64,000 bases of DNA from Cunninghamia lanceolata (lineage: Eukaryota; Streptophyta; Pinopsida; Cupressales; Cupressaceae): NCBI GenBank assembly GCA_027924645.1, contig BSBN01000254.1, forward strand, positions 15,260,501-15,324,500. The letters are read 5' to 3'. The notes beneath the pieces are model-generated. The model saw only the letters and a list, made by a program, of their open reading frames with translations. It did not search any database and was not told the DNA's origin. Positions 45,497 to 56,670 of the stretch are shown piece by piece; the first letter of the stretch is position 1, and each line of letters begins with the position of its first letter. Both the position numbers and the translations under genes were made by a program.

Positions 45497-46922
45497 TCCA
45501 AATTTTTTACAGTAGTTTATTTGGCCTTATAACTAAGGTTTCAGGGCCACATCATTAAATATGATGCCACATCAACTGTTTTTTTGTTGAGGTTTCAAAT
45601 AGTTGCCCAAAAAAGGGTGTACCAATAGGTGTGCATTAAGTGATGTTTTGTTGGTGGGCTGATGTGGCATCACATGATTAAAGGGCACACCACATTTCAT
45701 TCAATTATTAGTACTAGTAAAACTAACAACCTTAAAGTCACAACTACTAGTACTAAACTTTTAAAAATATTGGGCCTTAAATGCACATATACTATCTCAG
45801 CGATTGGAACTATCTCACCTATTGGGTCTTTTCCCCTATTAAATGTTTTTTTTCTTTAATTCATGCTCTTTCATGTGAGAGGATTAAATTACGTGGACGA
45901 CCTTTTTGACAAAGGGATTTGAAATACATATAATTAGTCAAGTGTTTATTACAATGACACCACAGGGTGAAATGGTGTGAGCGTGTTAAGAAAACAAATT
46001 TCAAAAATAATTAAATAGCGGACATATTAAAATAAATAATCATAAACATTGAAAAATAATAGCTCACAAAAAAACATATATAAAACATAAATGTTTGAAA
46101 CAATATTAATTAGCGAGCTCAAATGGCGTGAGCATGTTAAGAAAAACAAATTCAATAAATTTGTGCATTTCGTTCTGTAAACTTTAGTTACTATTAAAAG
46201 AGTTTGATTTTTTTTCCTATTTAGCTAGTGTTTTATTAATTAATTCTTTGATTTTTAATATAGATAAAGACTTTATTATTTTAAAAATATATTTAGACAA
46301 CTAACCCAATGTATTTATTGTGTAAAGAAACCTAATCAAATATAATTATAAAATAAATTATTTATAAAATAACATTTTCCATCTTCATGATGTTTTGTAG
46401 ATTTTGCATTAATCAAAACCTATATACATATAGTGTTGAAAATCTTAAAAGAAACTCTAATTTAGAAAATATTTAGAATTCATTCAAAATATATATGCAT
46501 ATAGTAAACCAATCAAAAATTATTTATTGCATGGCAATATAGTTTATTAGGTCTAGAATTCACTCAACTATATAGGTTTAGAATTCACGCGTCCTCACTT
46601 TTAACCAAGATTTTTCTAGAACTAAATTTCTTAAGTCATAAATTTATAGAAACTCATAATTTTAACCCTAAAATTTTACTATTTGTAATTATATATATAT
46701 ATATATATATGAAGATAATTTATTTTATAGAGGTTATTTTATATTATTGATGAGTGTAACGTTATTTTCTATGTAAGAAAATGAAAACCTAACCATGAGC
46801 TACTGAAAAAGAAATAATTATCACATGAAATGAAATAAAAAGGAGTAAAGACTATAGAGTCATCAATTTAATTTTCTTTTTTTTGTCATAATAAATTTAA
46901 TGTATTTATTTTTAAAATACTA
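45497..46922. other. AT-rich intergenic sequence
   Basis: No coding frame. Two copies of a TGGxGTGAGCxTGTTAAGAAAA-like block occur near 45973 and 46125. A short (TA)n lies near 46690-46710. Confidence 0.5.
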
Positions 46923-47057
46923 GCATATCTATATTAAAAAATATATCTAAAATAGATAGAAATATCCTTATCAAGGAACCTTTTTTAAAATCAATTTACC
47001 ACACATAGGTGGAATAGGTGTGCGTATTTTAGATATATTTTTTAAATATTGATATGC
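46923..47057. repeat. MITE-like inverted repeat unit (135 bp)
   Basis: Arms 46923-46954 and 47025-47057 (32-33 bp) are inverted copies with a few mismatches; both are built on GCATATC and ATATATCTAAAATA. The 70-bp centre is unique. No clear target duplication was seen, so a small DNA-transposon derivative is likely but not proven. Confidence 0.6.
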
Positions 47058-48653
47058 AAGTAAGTAGTAAAGTAGCAAAGCATATATAATCTATCAAATG
47101 GTTTATAGGTTTAAAGATTTATAGGTGTGGTTAAATAGTATATATTTATATTTTTATGGAAAATCACTACATGTAGTAGTTGGTGGGCCAGACTATAAAA
47201 ATTCTGTTATTTTTTTGCAAATAAGAAATAATAGAATGGTATTAAATGAATGAACATATGAACTAAATCATGAAGGAAGTATTAGAGAATTAAATCATAG
47301 AAAATCATTAGAGAACTATGGCATCCTAATTCAAAAGTCTCCACTAAATAAATTCTAAGCAATCAAGACATTAAGTAACCATAATACCTAAATAATATAG
47401 AACAATAGATAATTCATGTTACTAATTTTCCTTCTCATAGACACATATTTATAGTCATATTGTTATATAGTGCACTTTTAAAATTTTTGACAACGTTATT
47501 ATACCTAGTACTTTGTGAAGAAGGCTACAAATATATGTTTATGAGCCACTTGATAACACTTTTAAACAAGAGTGTAACAATTAGTATTAAACATAGGAAT
47601 TTGTATAAATTTATATACTTATTTTAAGTTATGTATCCTTCCAAAAGGAACATTTTATAATGCAGTAAGACACATAAATAATACATAATGTAATAAGACA
47701 CATAAAAATGCAGTATTCTTAGAAATTTAAAAGAAACATTAATTTGTCTATTTATTATACTATGTATATTGGTAGTAGAAGCATAATTTATCAAATGTAT
47801 TTGAATTTTTAATGTTTATTTACTATCACAATGTACTTTTATAGGACAACAATATCTTGCATAAAATTTCAAATACAAATTTACTTACCTCCTAGGCATA
47901 GTTATCATAATGAATGCCATCACTTTTATCATTTTCTCTTCTAGGTTGGTCAATAATGCAAGACCATAAAAATATGAGAGTACAATACAAATATTGAATA
48001 CATAAACAGTCAAGAGACATTAAAATAAAGTTGTAAACATGTATAATAACAACAAGAAAATATATTAATGTTTTGAATGTAACTTATAAGAAATCATAGT
48101 AGTATACCATATTAAATAGTGAGCTCTATCAAATAAGTTCACATTAAATATTTATTTTACATAATTATAATTACATGGAATTATATGAACAGAATTGAAA
48201 GATAAATTATTATTGCAAGGGGAAAGGACATAAAATTATTTTAACACAATATTTATTTATCAAAATGAATAATAAATAAATTGAATATTTACTAGATTTT
48301 CTCTTAAAAGATCAGCTTGGAGAAAATGAGTACAGTTGATGCTCTTCATTTTTCCTATTCTTAACATAATTTGCATTTTCTATCTTAATATATTTCAAAT
48401 GAGAATGGTAGTGATATTCTCAAAGTGTTGAGAAATTTAACTCAAGAGATAAAAATGAATTTTAATCCACCCCTCTCTACATCACCAATATTTATTGTGG
48501 CCCCTTTCCAATGTTAATGCTTGTGACTTGTGTATTGTTAAAGAATGTCATTTTGAGGGAAATTTGTCTACCATTTATTCTTGTAATAGGTGAAAGAGAG
48601 ACAAACTTTGAGTTGTTAACATCCCAAGGCACACTAACATAACTATTAAATTT
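47058..48653. other. AT-rich intergenic sequence
   Basis: No coding frame or repeat pair recognised. Confidence 0.5.
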
Positions 48654-48841
48654 CACAATCACACACAATGGTAATTCTTGTGGTTGATTACCTTGATGAT
48701 AAACTATATTTTTTTATAGCTCCATTAACTAATCGAGCATCTACCAACACAATCACACACAATGGTAATTCTTGTGGTTGACTACCTTGATGATAAACTA
48801 TATTTTTTTATAGCTCCATTAACTAATCGAGCATCTACCAA
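48654..48841. repeat. Near-perfect 94-bp tandem duplication
   Basis: Unit one 48654-48747, unit two 48748-48841, both starting CACAATCACACACAATGG. Only one difference was seen (GATTACC against GACTACC), so the duplication is recent. Confidence 0.95.
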
Positions 48842-49838
48842 TAAATTGCATACTGACATCATGTGTTGGCCAACACATAGTAGAACCACTCTATCCAAAT
48901 CAACATCATCAAATCCATGTGATTCCATATGTTAGGTATATGTAGACACACTATGTGCAACTGACATGTAGAATGACTTTAACATGTTCTTATTATGGAG
49001 TGTGACCATACTTTGTGTGGAACATAAATGCATAGATACATCAAATATTAGACACTCCTAAAAACCTATTGAGTCATGTTGGGTCCCAAAATTTCTGCTC
49101 CATTTCCTAGACTAGAGATCCACTTTCAAGGCTAGGGCTATCATTAGGAAAGTAAAACCTGGCCGTCAACAAACTATGGATAGTTGAAGGCTAGCACACG
49201 AGAGTGGGTTTTCTCTCATGCACTTTGATCTTGGGTTAGACTCCAAAGGGTATTCCATGAAGCTTGAACTAGATAACCAACTAAAAATTGGTATCTAAAC
49301 CAAACCCATTGACTTGGTTCCAAACACTCTCACTAAACCAAGAACAACCAACCACCTACAAACCTCAATATAGCTAATTACTGCACTATGCATATGCAGC
49401 CAAATATGATAGCATTTCATTCCTCAAAATGAGTCCATTTCACTTTATGTACACAAGATATATAGTGCAAGCATACATGTTCATGATTCACAATTGATTC
49501 AAACTATTCTGGATCACTTTAGATTTATCCCTAGTTGATAGAACAAAATCTTCAACATGTAAACTAAACTTAAACCTAATTCTATTGTTGACACTAAGAG
49601 AATGAGGATTTGATAAAATGAGAGTGATTGATCCTTCCCAAAAATAGACTAGTGCGTAATACAATGGGCAAGAGAGTCATGACAACAAAGAGGAAGATAA
49701 TACCTAGCAACCATTAAGAGAAGCATGAAATAATGTATTCTTATACAAATCCATATATAAACACATACAATATAAATACCTAGTAATCTTGAGAAGAACT
49801 ATAATAACCCAAATGCAACAAAAAGAAGACCAATACAA
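48842..49838. other. Unassigned region left of the SIRE-like LTR
   Basis: No coding frame. It ends at an LTR boundary (TGTTGAACAC at 49839) and is therefore target sequence or an older element. Confidence 0.45.
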
Positions 49839-51699
49839 TGTTGAACACAATGGGGGTGCTAAAAGGAGGTGGGGGTGGGGGTGTGAATCAACATGCTACA
49901 TTAACCAAACATTTGCAAATAAAGCTATATAACTTAGAGAACTAAAAGAAAAACATGAAATTCAAGGATTGACACATGACACCAATATTTTTACATGGAA
50001 AACTCTAAAGTAGGGAAAAGCCATGATGAGGATTAGCTCAAAATAGTTATGCTCACAACAAAAATGTTACAACATTATTTTAGGACTACAACCCAAGGAA
50101 GATATTGGTCTCTAATCAATGATTATAGTAATTACAAATTTGATTTAGGGCTACAACCCAAGGAACCAACTACTCCCAAAGTTCTCTTACTCACTATAAT
50201 AGGAATTTACAACATGGACTGCTATAAAGTGGACATCTAAACTATGTTGATAATTTAGTCTACTAACTCTACTCAATGTTTGCATTTAAATTGATTCTTC
50301 ACACTCCATTTCATGTATTCTACTCTTCTATTTTAATATGCACCTTGTTGCTTTTCAAAATAAATTTATCCTCTATACATATCCTCTACAACAACTTGAA
50401 ACATTGAATAGGTCGGCATCATGGACACTATTGAGTGTAATGTGTAGCTTGTCACTAGTTGGCCTCAACACATGCAAAATGATAGAAAAACTTGTTGTAG
50501 ACCTCAAGGCATTATGAAAAAAAATTAGGGCACATATTTCCATACCTTTTAGACTTGGAAAAACTATTCAAGAGTCTTCGCATGCATCAGGTAATTAACC
50601 AGTCGAGTCATACAGCTTAGCACTAATCACTATTCATCTTTCAATTGCCATGAAGAAGCCAGAAACCCAATGTGGACCAAGGATTCAATCATACAAGAGA
50701 TCAAAAACATCCATACACCTTATTGGTTAGGTATCATACCAAACTATGCATCCACAAGACAAGAAATATATCTATCTGTAGAGAACAAAGTCTTCTGGAC
50801 CCTATATAATGCTTCACATCCCAATAAATGATGTTGCGTTATAGTGCAGTAGCTAAAACCTTTTGGGAATGATCATAGACATCAATGTATTCTACTTACT
50901 AGATCCTCACACCTTTTTCTAAAGGTTCCAGAGGAATTCAAAAATGACTTGGGTATCCAGAGTTCTAGAGAACAGATCTACTTAAAGTTTACTTGTCATA
51001 AATACTAGATGTAGTACTAGAAAATGAAGGAAGATTTCATGCAGATCATACCTGAAGTACCTTGGATTATTTAATACTTCTACATAATCTTTGATCATAG
51101 AACTATATATATGTTTCAGCTTTTGCAGAACTCAACTTGTGTATTCAGTCTCTGGAACAAACTGTATTGCTTCTATTGCTTATGTACTGTCCTTGCGGAC
51201 CCCCAGAGCACTTGGAACTTCATTATCAAATGTCTTATTTATATCTTAGTTATGCTTTAGAACCACATGAAAAAAATATCTCTTTTGAAGGAATGTGAAG
51301 CATTCCATTATCTCCTTACAACTACACTGCTTTGTCTAGATGATGGCCAATACACTGTCCCTTGTAATTTCTCAAGTGGAAGATGTGAGAAGCTGAAAAC
51401 TTAGATATATCATTTCAATACATACCATAATTTATCTTTAAAACCGCATGATCAAATCTTTCTTTGCGGAGAAGTGCAGACCAATTCAAGTTGACTCTAC
51501 CTTAGGATGTGTACTGTGAATGCCTTAGTCAATTTCCTACTTCTTGCCATTGAGTGCGGTGCTCCCAACTAATGAGGTATGTATGTGTGTATACAGACAT
51601 CATGTAAGCATATAAATGTTCACCTCTGCATCATGCTCAAACCCAAAACTAATCATCTCCCCATAGTTAGACTGGTTTTCCTCGACCATACTACCAACA
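49839..51699 (-). repeat. 3' LTR of a minus-strand SIRE-like copia element (1861 bp)
   Basis: On the minus strand it begins TGTTGGTAGT, preceded by polypurine tracts, and ends with a C-rich stretch and GTGTTCAACA, the ending typical of SIRE/Maximus-type LTRs. On the plus strand these are TGTTGAACAC at 49839 and ACTACCAACA at 51699. A TACAA-like left flank is visible, but the partner LTR was not found in the window, so boundaries rest on the ends alone. Confidence 0.65.
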
Positions 51700-51780
51700 A
51701 TCTACCTCTTTGTCATTGATGGAAACATATACTCCCCCTTAGACATATGTTTCTCTCTCCCCCTTTGACATCAAGGACAA
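51700..51780 (-). other. Polypurine-tract cluster of the SIRE-like element
   Basis: On the minus strand the runs CAAAGGGGGAGAGAG, CTAAGGGGGAG and GACAAAGAGGTAGA precede the LTR. Repeated GGGGGAG tracts with a CAATGACAAAG context next to the LTR are characteristic of SIRE-type copia elements. Confidence 0.65.
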
Positions 51781-51977
51781 ATAGATTGATAACCTTTGTA
51801 TCAATCAAAAACTATATGTATCCCGCATTACAAAAAGATATCTAAACTATGCTCCCCATGACTGTGTTATTTAGTTACAAAATTGTACCCTTGAAGACCA
51901 AAATGGTATTGCCAATCTACTCAATACTTTCGTAATACTATGTATATCACAAATTCAATTTACATTGTTCTAACAAC

Positions 51978-54315
51978 TCATTTCAATGGTATGATGGCTT
52001 TGTATATTACCTTGAGTTGTTGAATAGTTGTGGTCCAGATAGTGCATTCAGAGGTAAGCATGTAGTTTTGACATTCACACTCCATGCACATTTCTTTCGC
52101 TTCTTCTAAGCTTCTTAGGGTCCTCATCTTTTGATCTACTTTTTTGCTTCCCCTAACAGACAAGAAATTGAGGAAAGTCTCAAATTTACTACCTCTCTCA
52201 GCTAACCAAATTGTTTCTTTAAGATTTCTCTTTGGTCTTGTAGTTGAGACAACTGTGTTTGCAGGTTTTCTCCTTGTGCCCTTGTTGCACCCATCTTGTC
52301 CATTGACAAATCATAAACTTTATCCATCTCAGAGGTCTGTGACTCAATAGATTCAATCTATGCTTTGATATTCTTTGTTGAAGTCAGCCATTTTAAACCA
52401 AATAGATATAATATTGTGGCCTCCTCAATACAAGCTTTAAATTTCTTCATATTTTCTTTAAGTTTGTTATGTGCATTAGCACACTTGTCAATCATTTATG
52501 TCATTCTTTTGTCATTGATTCTTTGTACTGCATCTTCCTCTAGTATTTACTCTATCAGAGAGGAGTGATCCTTGAAGGAATCCATTAGTACCTTGAGTTT
52601 CTATTCCAGAGGCATTGAGGGATCAATGGTGACCTCTGGTATCCCTTCTTGTATCAATTTTACAACATCCTCTATTGCACTAGATTTCTTTAGATTTTAT
52701 TGTAATTATTCCTTTCTTGAAGAGGCATGCAGTATGTCTTCAAGTTGTAGCTTATGTAGATGAGATATGCTTGTTAGATCAATTTGCCCTTAATTTGTTG
52801 GAACTTGTAGTAGTTGGGGAGTAACAATTGCTTGAAATTGAAATTGTAAGATTAGAAGTTCTATGAGGGATTTAGTTGAATTTTGATTAGTCTCCTTAGC
52901 CTCATTTTTGACTTTTCTCTATAGACATTTCTTTATCTATGACATGATGTTCATCCTATAAATTTTGTACATTTGTCTAGCTTTCTACTTATTTAGTGTT
53001 ATCCAGAATATTATGCTCATTTTCTAGATTATCTTGAGGAGTAGATTCAACATTCATATCTTTTTGCATGTCCTTTCCTTTTTCAACCTATTCTTATTTC
53101 TCTAGAGATGATGCAATATCATGATGAGGTGATTGTTGCAGTGAGAGATATGGTTGTTCTATATTTTTTTGTTTCTCTTACTTCACAAAGAATCTTTTGA
53201 GTAATCTCTTTAGTTTCAATTGTGATTTGTTGAATATCCTCCTTCTTGTTTTGCATAAGAGTGTCTACTTTATGATTGGTTCTGAGTTCTTGAGCTAGTC
53301 TTAGGATCAATTTTTCTTTCTCTTCCTCAGACAAAGAAGTGTTGACTTTTTTCAAAGCATCTTGTTTGAGTTTTTGATGAAGTTCCATACCCTCATCTCT
53401 ATCTCTTCTTAAGGATTTTTCTAGGCTTTCAAGTACTGTAGCAAAGATTTCTTCTATAAAGTTATTATGCCTCATCATATACATAACAACAACCTTTTCA
53501 ATAATGACTTGATCCTTAGAGGAGGATTTAGGATGGAGTGTCATAGTTTCATCAAACAAGTTGTGATAAAAGATTGCATTGTAAATAACTTCAAGAGACA
53601 TAGGTCCCTCAAAAGAAGAAATTGCTTTTTGTGAGTCATTTTTCTTTTTCTTCTTGGGAGGAGGGCATGTCTCCTCATCTTCTTCTTCTTCTTCACTTGT
53701 CTCAACATCTTTTTTCTTGTTTCTCTTGGCCTTTACTTTGACGTTTGATCCCCTTTTCTTCTTTTAATTTTTCTATTTCTTAGAAATCACTTTTTTTTTA
53801 TCACTTTCAATTTACTCTAGAATGGTTTCATTCTTCTCTTTTGAATGTTTGTTCTTGGGTTTTGTCTGTGTTTTCTCTTCAGAGATCTAAGTTTTTCTAG
53901 TTGTGGATTGAGAAGATGATATACCTAATTTCCTTGGAGTTGAATATGCTATAGGGAGTGACTCAACAAATTTAGGAATATTCTTAGCAGAGAAACATCC
54001 AAGTGGAATACCAACTCTTTTAAACATTTTTTCTTTGTTCTTCTCTACCTCTTCTTCTTCCCTTTTATTAGTTAATTTTTATTGAACTTCTTCACTAGTT
54101 CCAAATCTTTCACCTTTAGGGTCTTTAGGTGGACTTAATAGGATCTCTTCATATGCTTTAACTTCGTCATCGGGTACCTCATGTGGAATCTTGGGAATCC
54201 ATGAATTCCTAGGCTCATTTTCTACCATATAGTAACAATCTTTATCTACAAGAAATGTTATATCATGCTTATATTTTATGACCAAATCAGAAGAGATTTT
54301 GTCCCTTTTATCCAT
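51978..54315 (-). pseudogene. Coiled-coil extra ORF of a SIRE-like copia element (env-like), degraded
   Basis: Minus-strand coding remnants: 54315-54079 (MDKRDKISSDLVIKYKHD... with IPHEVPDDEVKAYEEILL), a Lys/Glu-rich stretch (DVETSEEEEEDEE near 53690), and 53601-53119 with long heptad-like helices (LHQKLKQDALKKVN, LRLAQELRTNHK, EIQ-type repeats). More helices follow to 52163-51978 (LRSLEEAKEMCMECE, TTIQQLKVIYKAI). Several stops and shifts interrupt about 780 codons. It lies between pol (absent) and the polypurine tract, the place of the env-like ORF in SIRE/Maximus elements. No signal peptide or membrane segment is evident, so an envelope role is not supported by sequence. It could instead be another element-encoded coiled-coil protein. 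Confidence 0.5.
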
Positions 54316-54796
54316 TTCAATTTGGTCTTAATGAGACTCAATGGAAAAAAAAATTCCAGACTAAAATTTCTTAGGTATTCTCAGAGATAATGTCTGACAT
54401 AGACCTTTGGGAAGGTCTGATTCTTCGATGAGGTAAAAATCTTTGAAAACACTTTGGGAAGAGGTGCCTACAATTCTTATACTAGGGGGAGAATGTCCCT
54501 ACTGAATGATGTGAGATATTTCATAAAGCCTCTGAAATATTAGAAAGAAGCCTTTCTAGATTTCAAAAGGGAAGATAAAGTTCCTGTTGTCCAATAAATT
54601 TTTTAGCCTCCCAAGTGGAGGTCTTTCTTCAAACAAAGGCATTATAGTTGCCCCTAAAGACCCAAGAAGGTAGAAGGGAGACAATACCAGCCAAGAAAGG
54701 TGGTGCAACAAGTGAAGTTGGTAGTTTAAGAGAAAAAAAGTTTGGACTCCAAAGCCTACCTATAAAAAGGTTACGAGGAGGGAAGATTATTAGGAA

Positions 54797-55319
54797 GTGA
54801 GAGTATCCTTGGCTAATGGCCCTGTGATGAAAAGAGCTTATGTTCTTTGTGAGACAACTTTATTAGGTAAGGTATTGTCTCCCCATTTCTTTGATGATGA
54901 CTTCAAGAGTTGGTTTTCTCAAGCATGGCCAGAGGTTAAGGATTTTGGTGTACTAAGCAATAGTTTTTTTCCTTTTTCCTTTTTCCTCTTCTAACAAGGA
55001 AAGTAGGGACAAAGTTCTTGAAAAGAGGTTATGGAAATTCGACCAAATGTCTATGGTTTGTCAGGAGTGGAAACCTAATTTTAATATTGGTATAGAAAAC
55101 ATTCTGTTGCTTCCTTTTTGGATTCAACTCCCCTACCTACCAATGGAATATATAGATCTTGAAACTCTATCTAGTTTAGGTAATACTTTGGGCATCTATC
55201 AGGAGGTGGACTTTAGCCCAAACTCTTTCAGAGATTCTTCTATCAAAATTTGTATTCTTATAGAAATAAAGGATCTTTTGCCAAAAAGGAGAAGATTGGA
55301 AACAACAGAAGGATTCTAG
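54797..55319 (+). pseudogene. LINE ORF1-like DUF4283 domain, broken
   Basis: Plus-strand frame with KRAYVLCETTLLGKVLSPHF, then, after a frameshift near 54985, a block starting KESRDKVLEKRLW and continuing with WKPNFNIGIENILLLPFWIQ, LPYLPMEYIDLETLSSLGN and FRDSSIKICILIEI. This is the pattern of plant DUF4283 proteins, mostly ORF1 of L1-type LINEs, which bind the element RNA. The expected C-terminal CCHC knuckle is absent because sequence changes to LTR-type repeat at 55363. It is in the opposite orientation to the LINE at 34590 and so a separate insertion. Confidence 0.7.
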
Positions 55320-55362
55320 GTTCAAGAAATTTCCTTTGAAGATGGGTTACAACCAGAAGACC

Positions 55363-55820
55363 TATAGACACCTAAAATTGACCCATTCCCAGATCAGGCT
55401 TTCATCTATGATACTTCACCATCAATTTATGATCAATATTTAATTAAATAATTCTAATTATTTAATTAAATCAAATTTATCCTCCATGTTAATTAAATAA
55501 TCCTAATTATTTAATTATATCATTATTATCCTCCATATTAATTAAATCATTCCAACTATTTAATTAAATCAATTTATTCCTCCATATTTAATTAAATAAT
55601 TCTAATTATTTAATTAAATCAATTTTTCTTCTCACATTAATTAAGCAAATTTTAATCATTTATTTAATTAAAGCTAATATTTCATTTCTCCAAAATAAAT
55701 AAAATTCACTATTTTATTTATTTATCCATGTGCATGAAATTAAATAGTTTATTTATTTAATTTTCAATTATTCACTCTCAATCAATTTAGTTAACTAAAT
55801 CAATCAAACCAGTTAACAGG
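55363..55820 (+). repeat. Gypsy-type LTR copy A (partial)
   Basis: Starts TATAGACACCTAAAATTGA and matches 56116-56610 along its length. It ends before a CAATCAACTCAGT-rich stretch and internal sequence. Its first dinucleotide is TA instead of TG. Confidence 0.75.
55438..55680. repeat. Palindromic minisatellite, about five 49-bp units
   Basis: Each unit contains an inverted pair TTAATTAAATAATT / AATTATTTAATTAA followed by a TCCTCCATAT-type spacer. The same array recurs in the second LTR copy at about 56188-56430. Confidence 0.85.
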
Positions 55821-56101
55821 TTAGTCAATTCAGTCATCTAGTCAATCAACTCAGTTAACTACTCAATCAATTCAGTCATATGAGCAATCAACTCAGTCAA
55901 CTTTGCAATCAATTTTGTTAACTCCCCTGATGCATGAGAGGACAAGGACACTTGTCCCTCTCAAGCAATTCTTCTACCCAACTAGGGCATCATCATTTCT
56001 AATCCAATCATATTGTTCTACGAAACCAAAATCTTCTTCTATCCAACATAGCACTATGTTTTAAACTTCTTTGAAATGATGTTACTTTGCAACACCATCT
56101 C
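55821..56101. other. Remnant interior between LTR copies
   Basis: A CAATCAACTCAGTTAAC-type simple repeat (about 55830-55920), then non-coding sequence leading into the polypurine tract; no pol domain is recognisable. Confidence 0.5.
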
Positions 56102-56115
56102 AAAGAGGGGCAAAA
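56102..56115 (+). other. Polypurine tract before LTR copy B
   Basis: AAAGAGGGGCAAAA directly precedes TGTAGACACC, the LTR start, so the upstream sequence is the 3' end of an element interior. Confidence 0.75.
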
Positions 56116-56637
56116 TGTAGACACCTAAAATTGATCCATTCCCAGATCAAGCTTTCATTTGTTGTACTTCACCATCAATTTACATCCAGATTTAATTAAA
56201 TAACTCTGATTATTTAATTAAATCAAATTTATTCTCCATGTTAATTAAATAATCCTAATTATTTAATTACATCATTTTTATCTTGCATATTAATTAAATA
56301 ATTCCAATTGTTTAATTAAATGAATTTATTCCTCCATATTTAATTAAATAATTCCAATTATTTAATTAAATCAATTTTTCTTCTCACATTAATTAAATAA
56401 ATTTAAATCATTTATTTAATTAAAGTTAATATTCCATTTCTTGAAAATAAATAAAATTCAATATTTTCTTTATTTATCCATGTGCATGAAATTAAATAAT
56501 TTATTTATTTAATTTTCTATTACTCCCTCTCATCCATAATTCACTCTCAATTAATTTAGATAAAACTAATCAATTAAATTAGTTAACTAAATCAATCAAA
56601 CTAGTTAACACAAAAAAACACACAGCAGCAAGAAAAT

Positions 56638-56670
<33 letters not shown>

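Noticed and set aside
52144..52763. Three plus-strand frames of 63-68 codons
   Set aside because: They lie antisense to the minus-strand coiled-coil ORF, whose helix pattern is the better explanation.
55363..56115. Considered copy A and the following interior as a complete small LTR element (TRIM)
   Set aside because: Copy B continues well past the match, no primer site follows copy A and no flanking target repeat was found, so boundaries cannot be supported.
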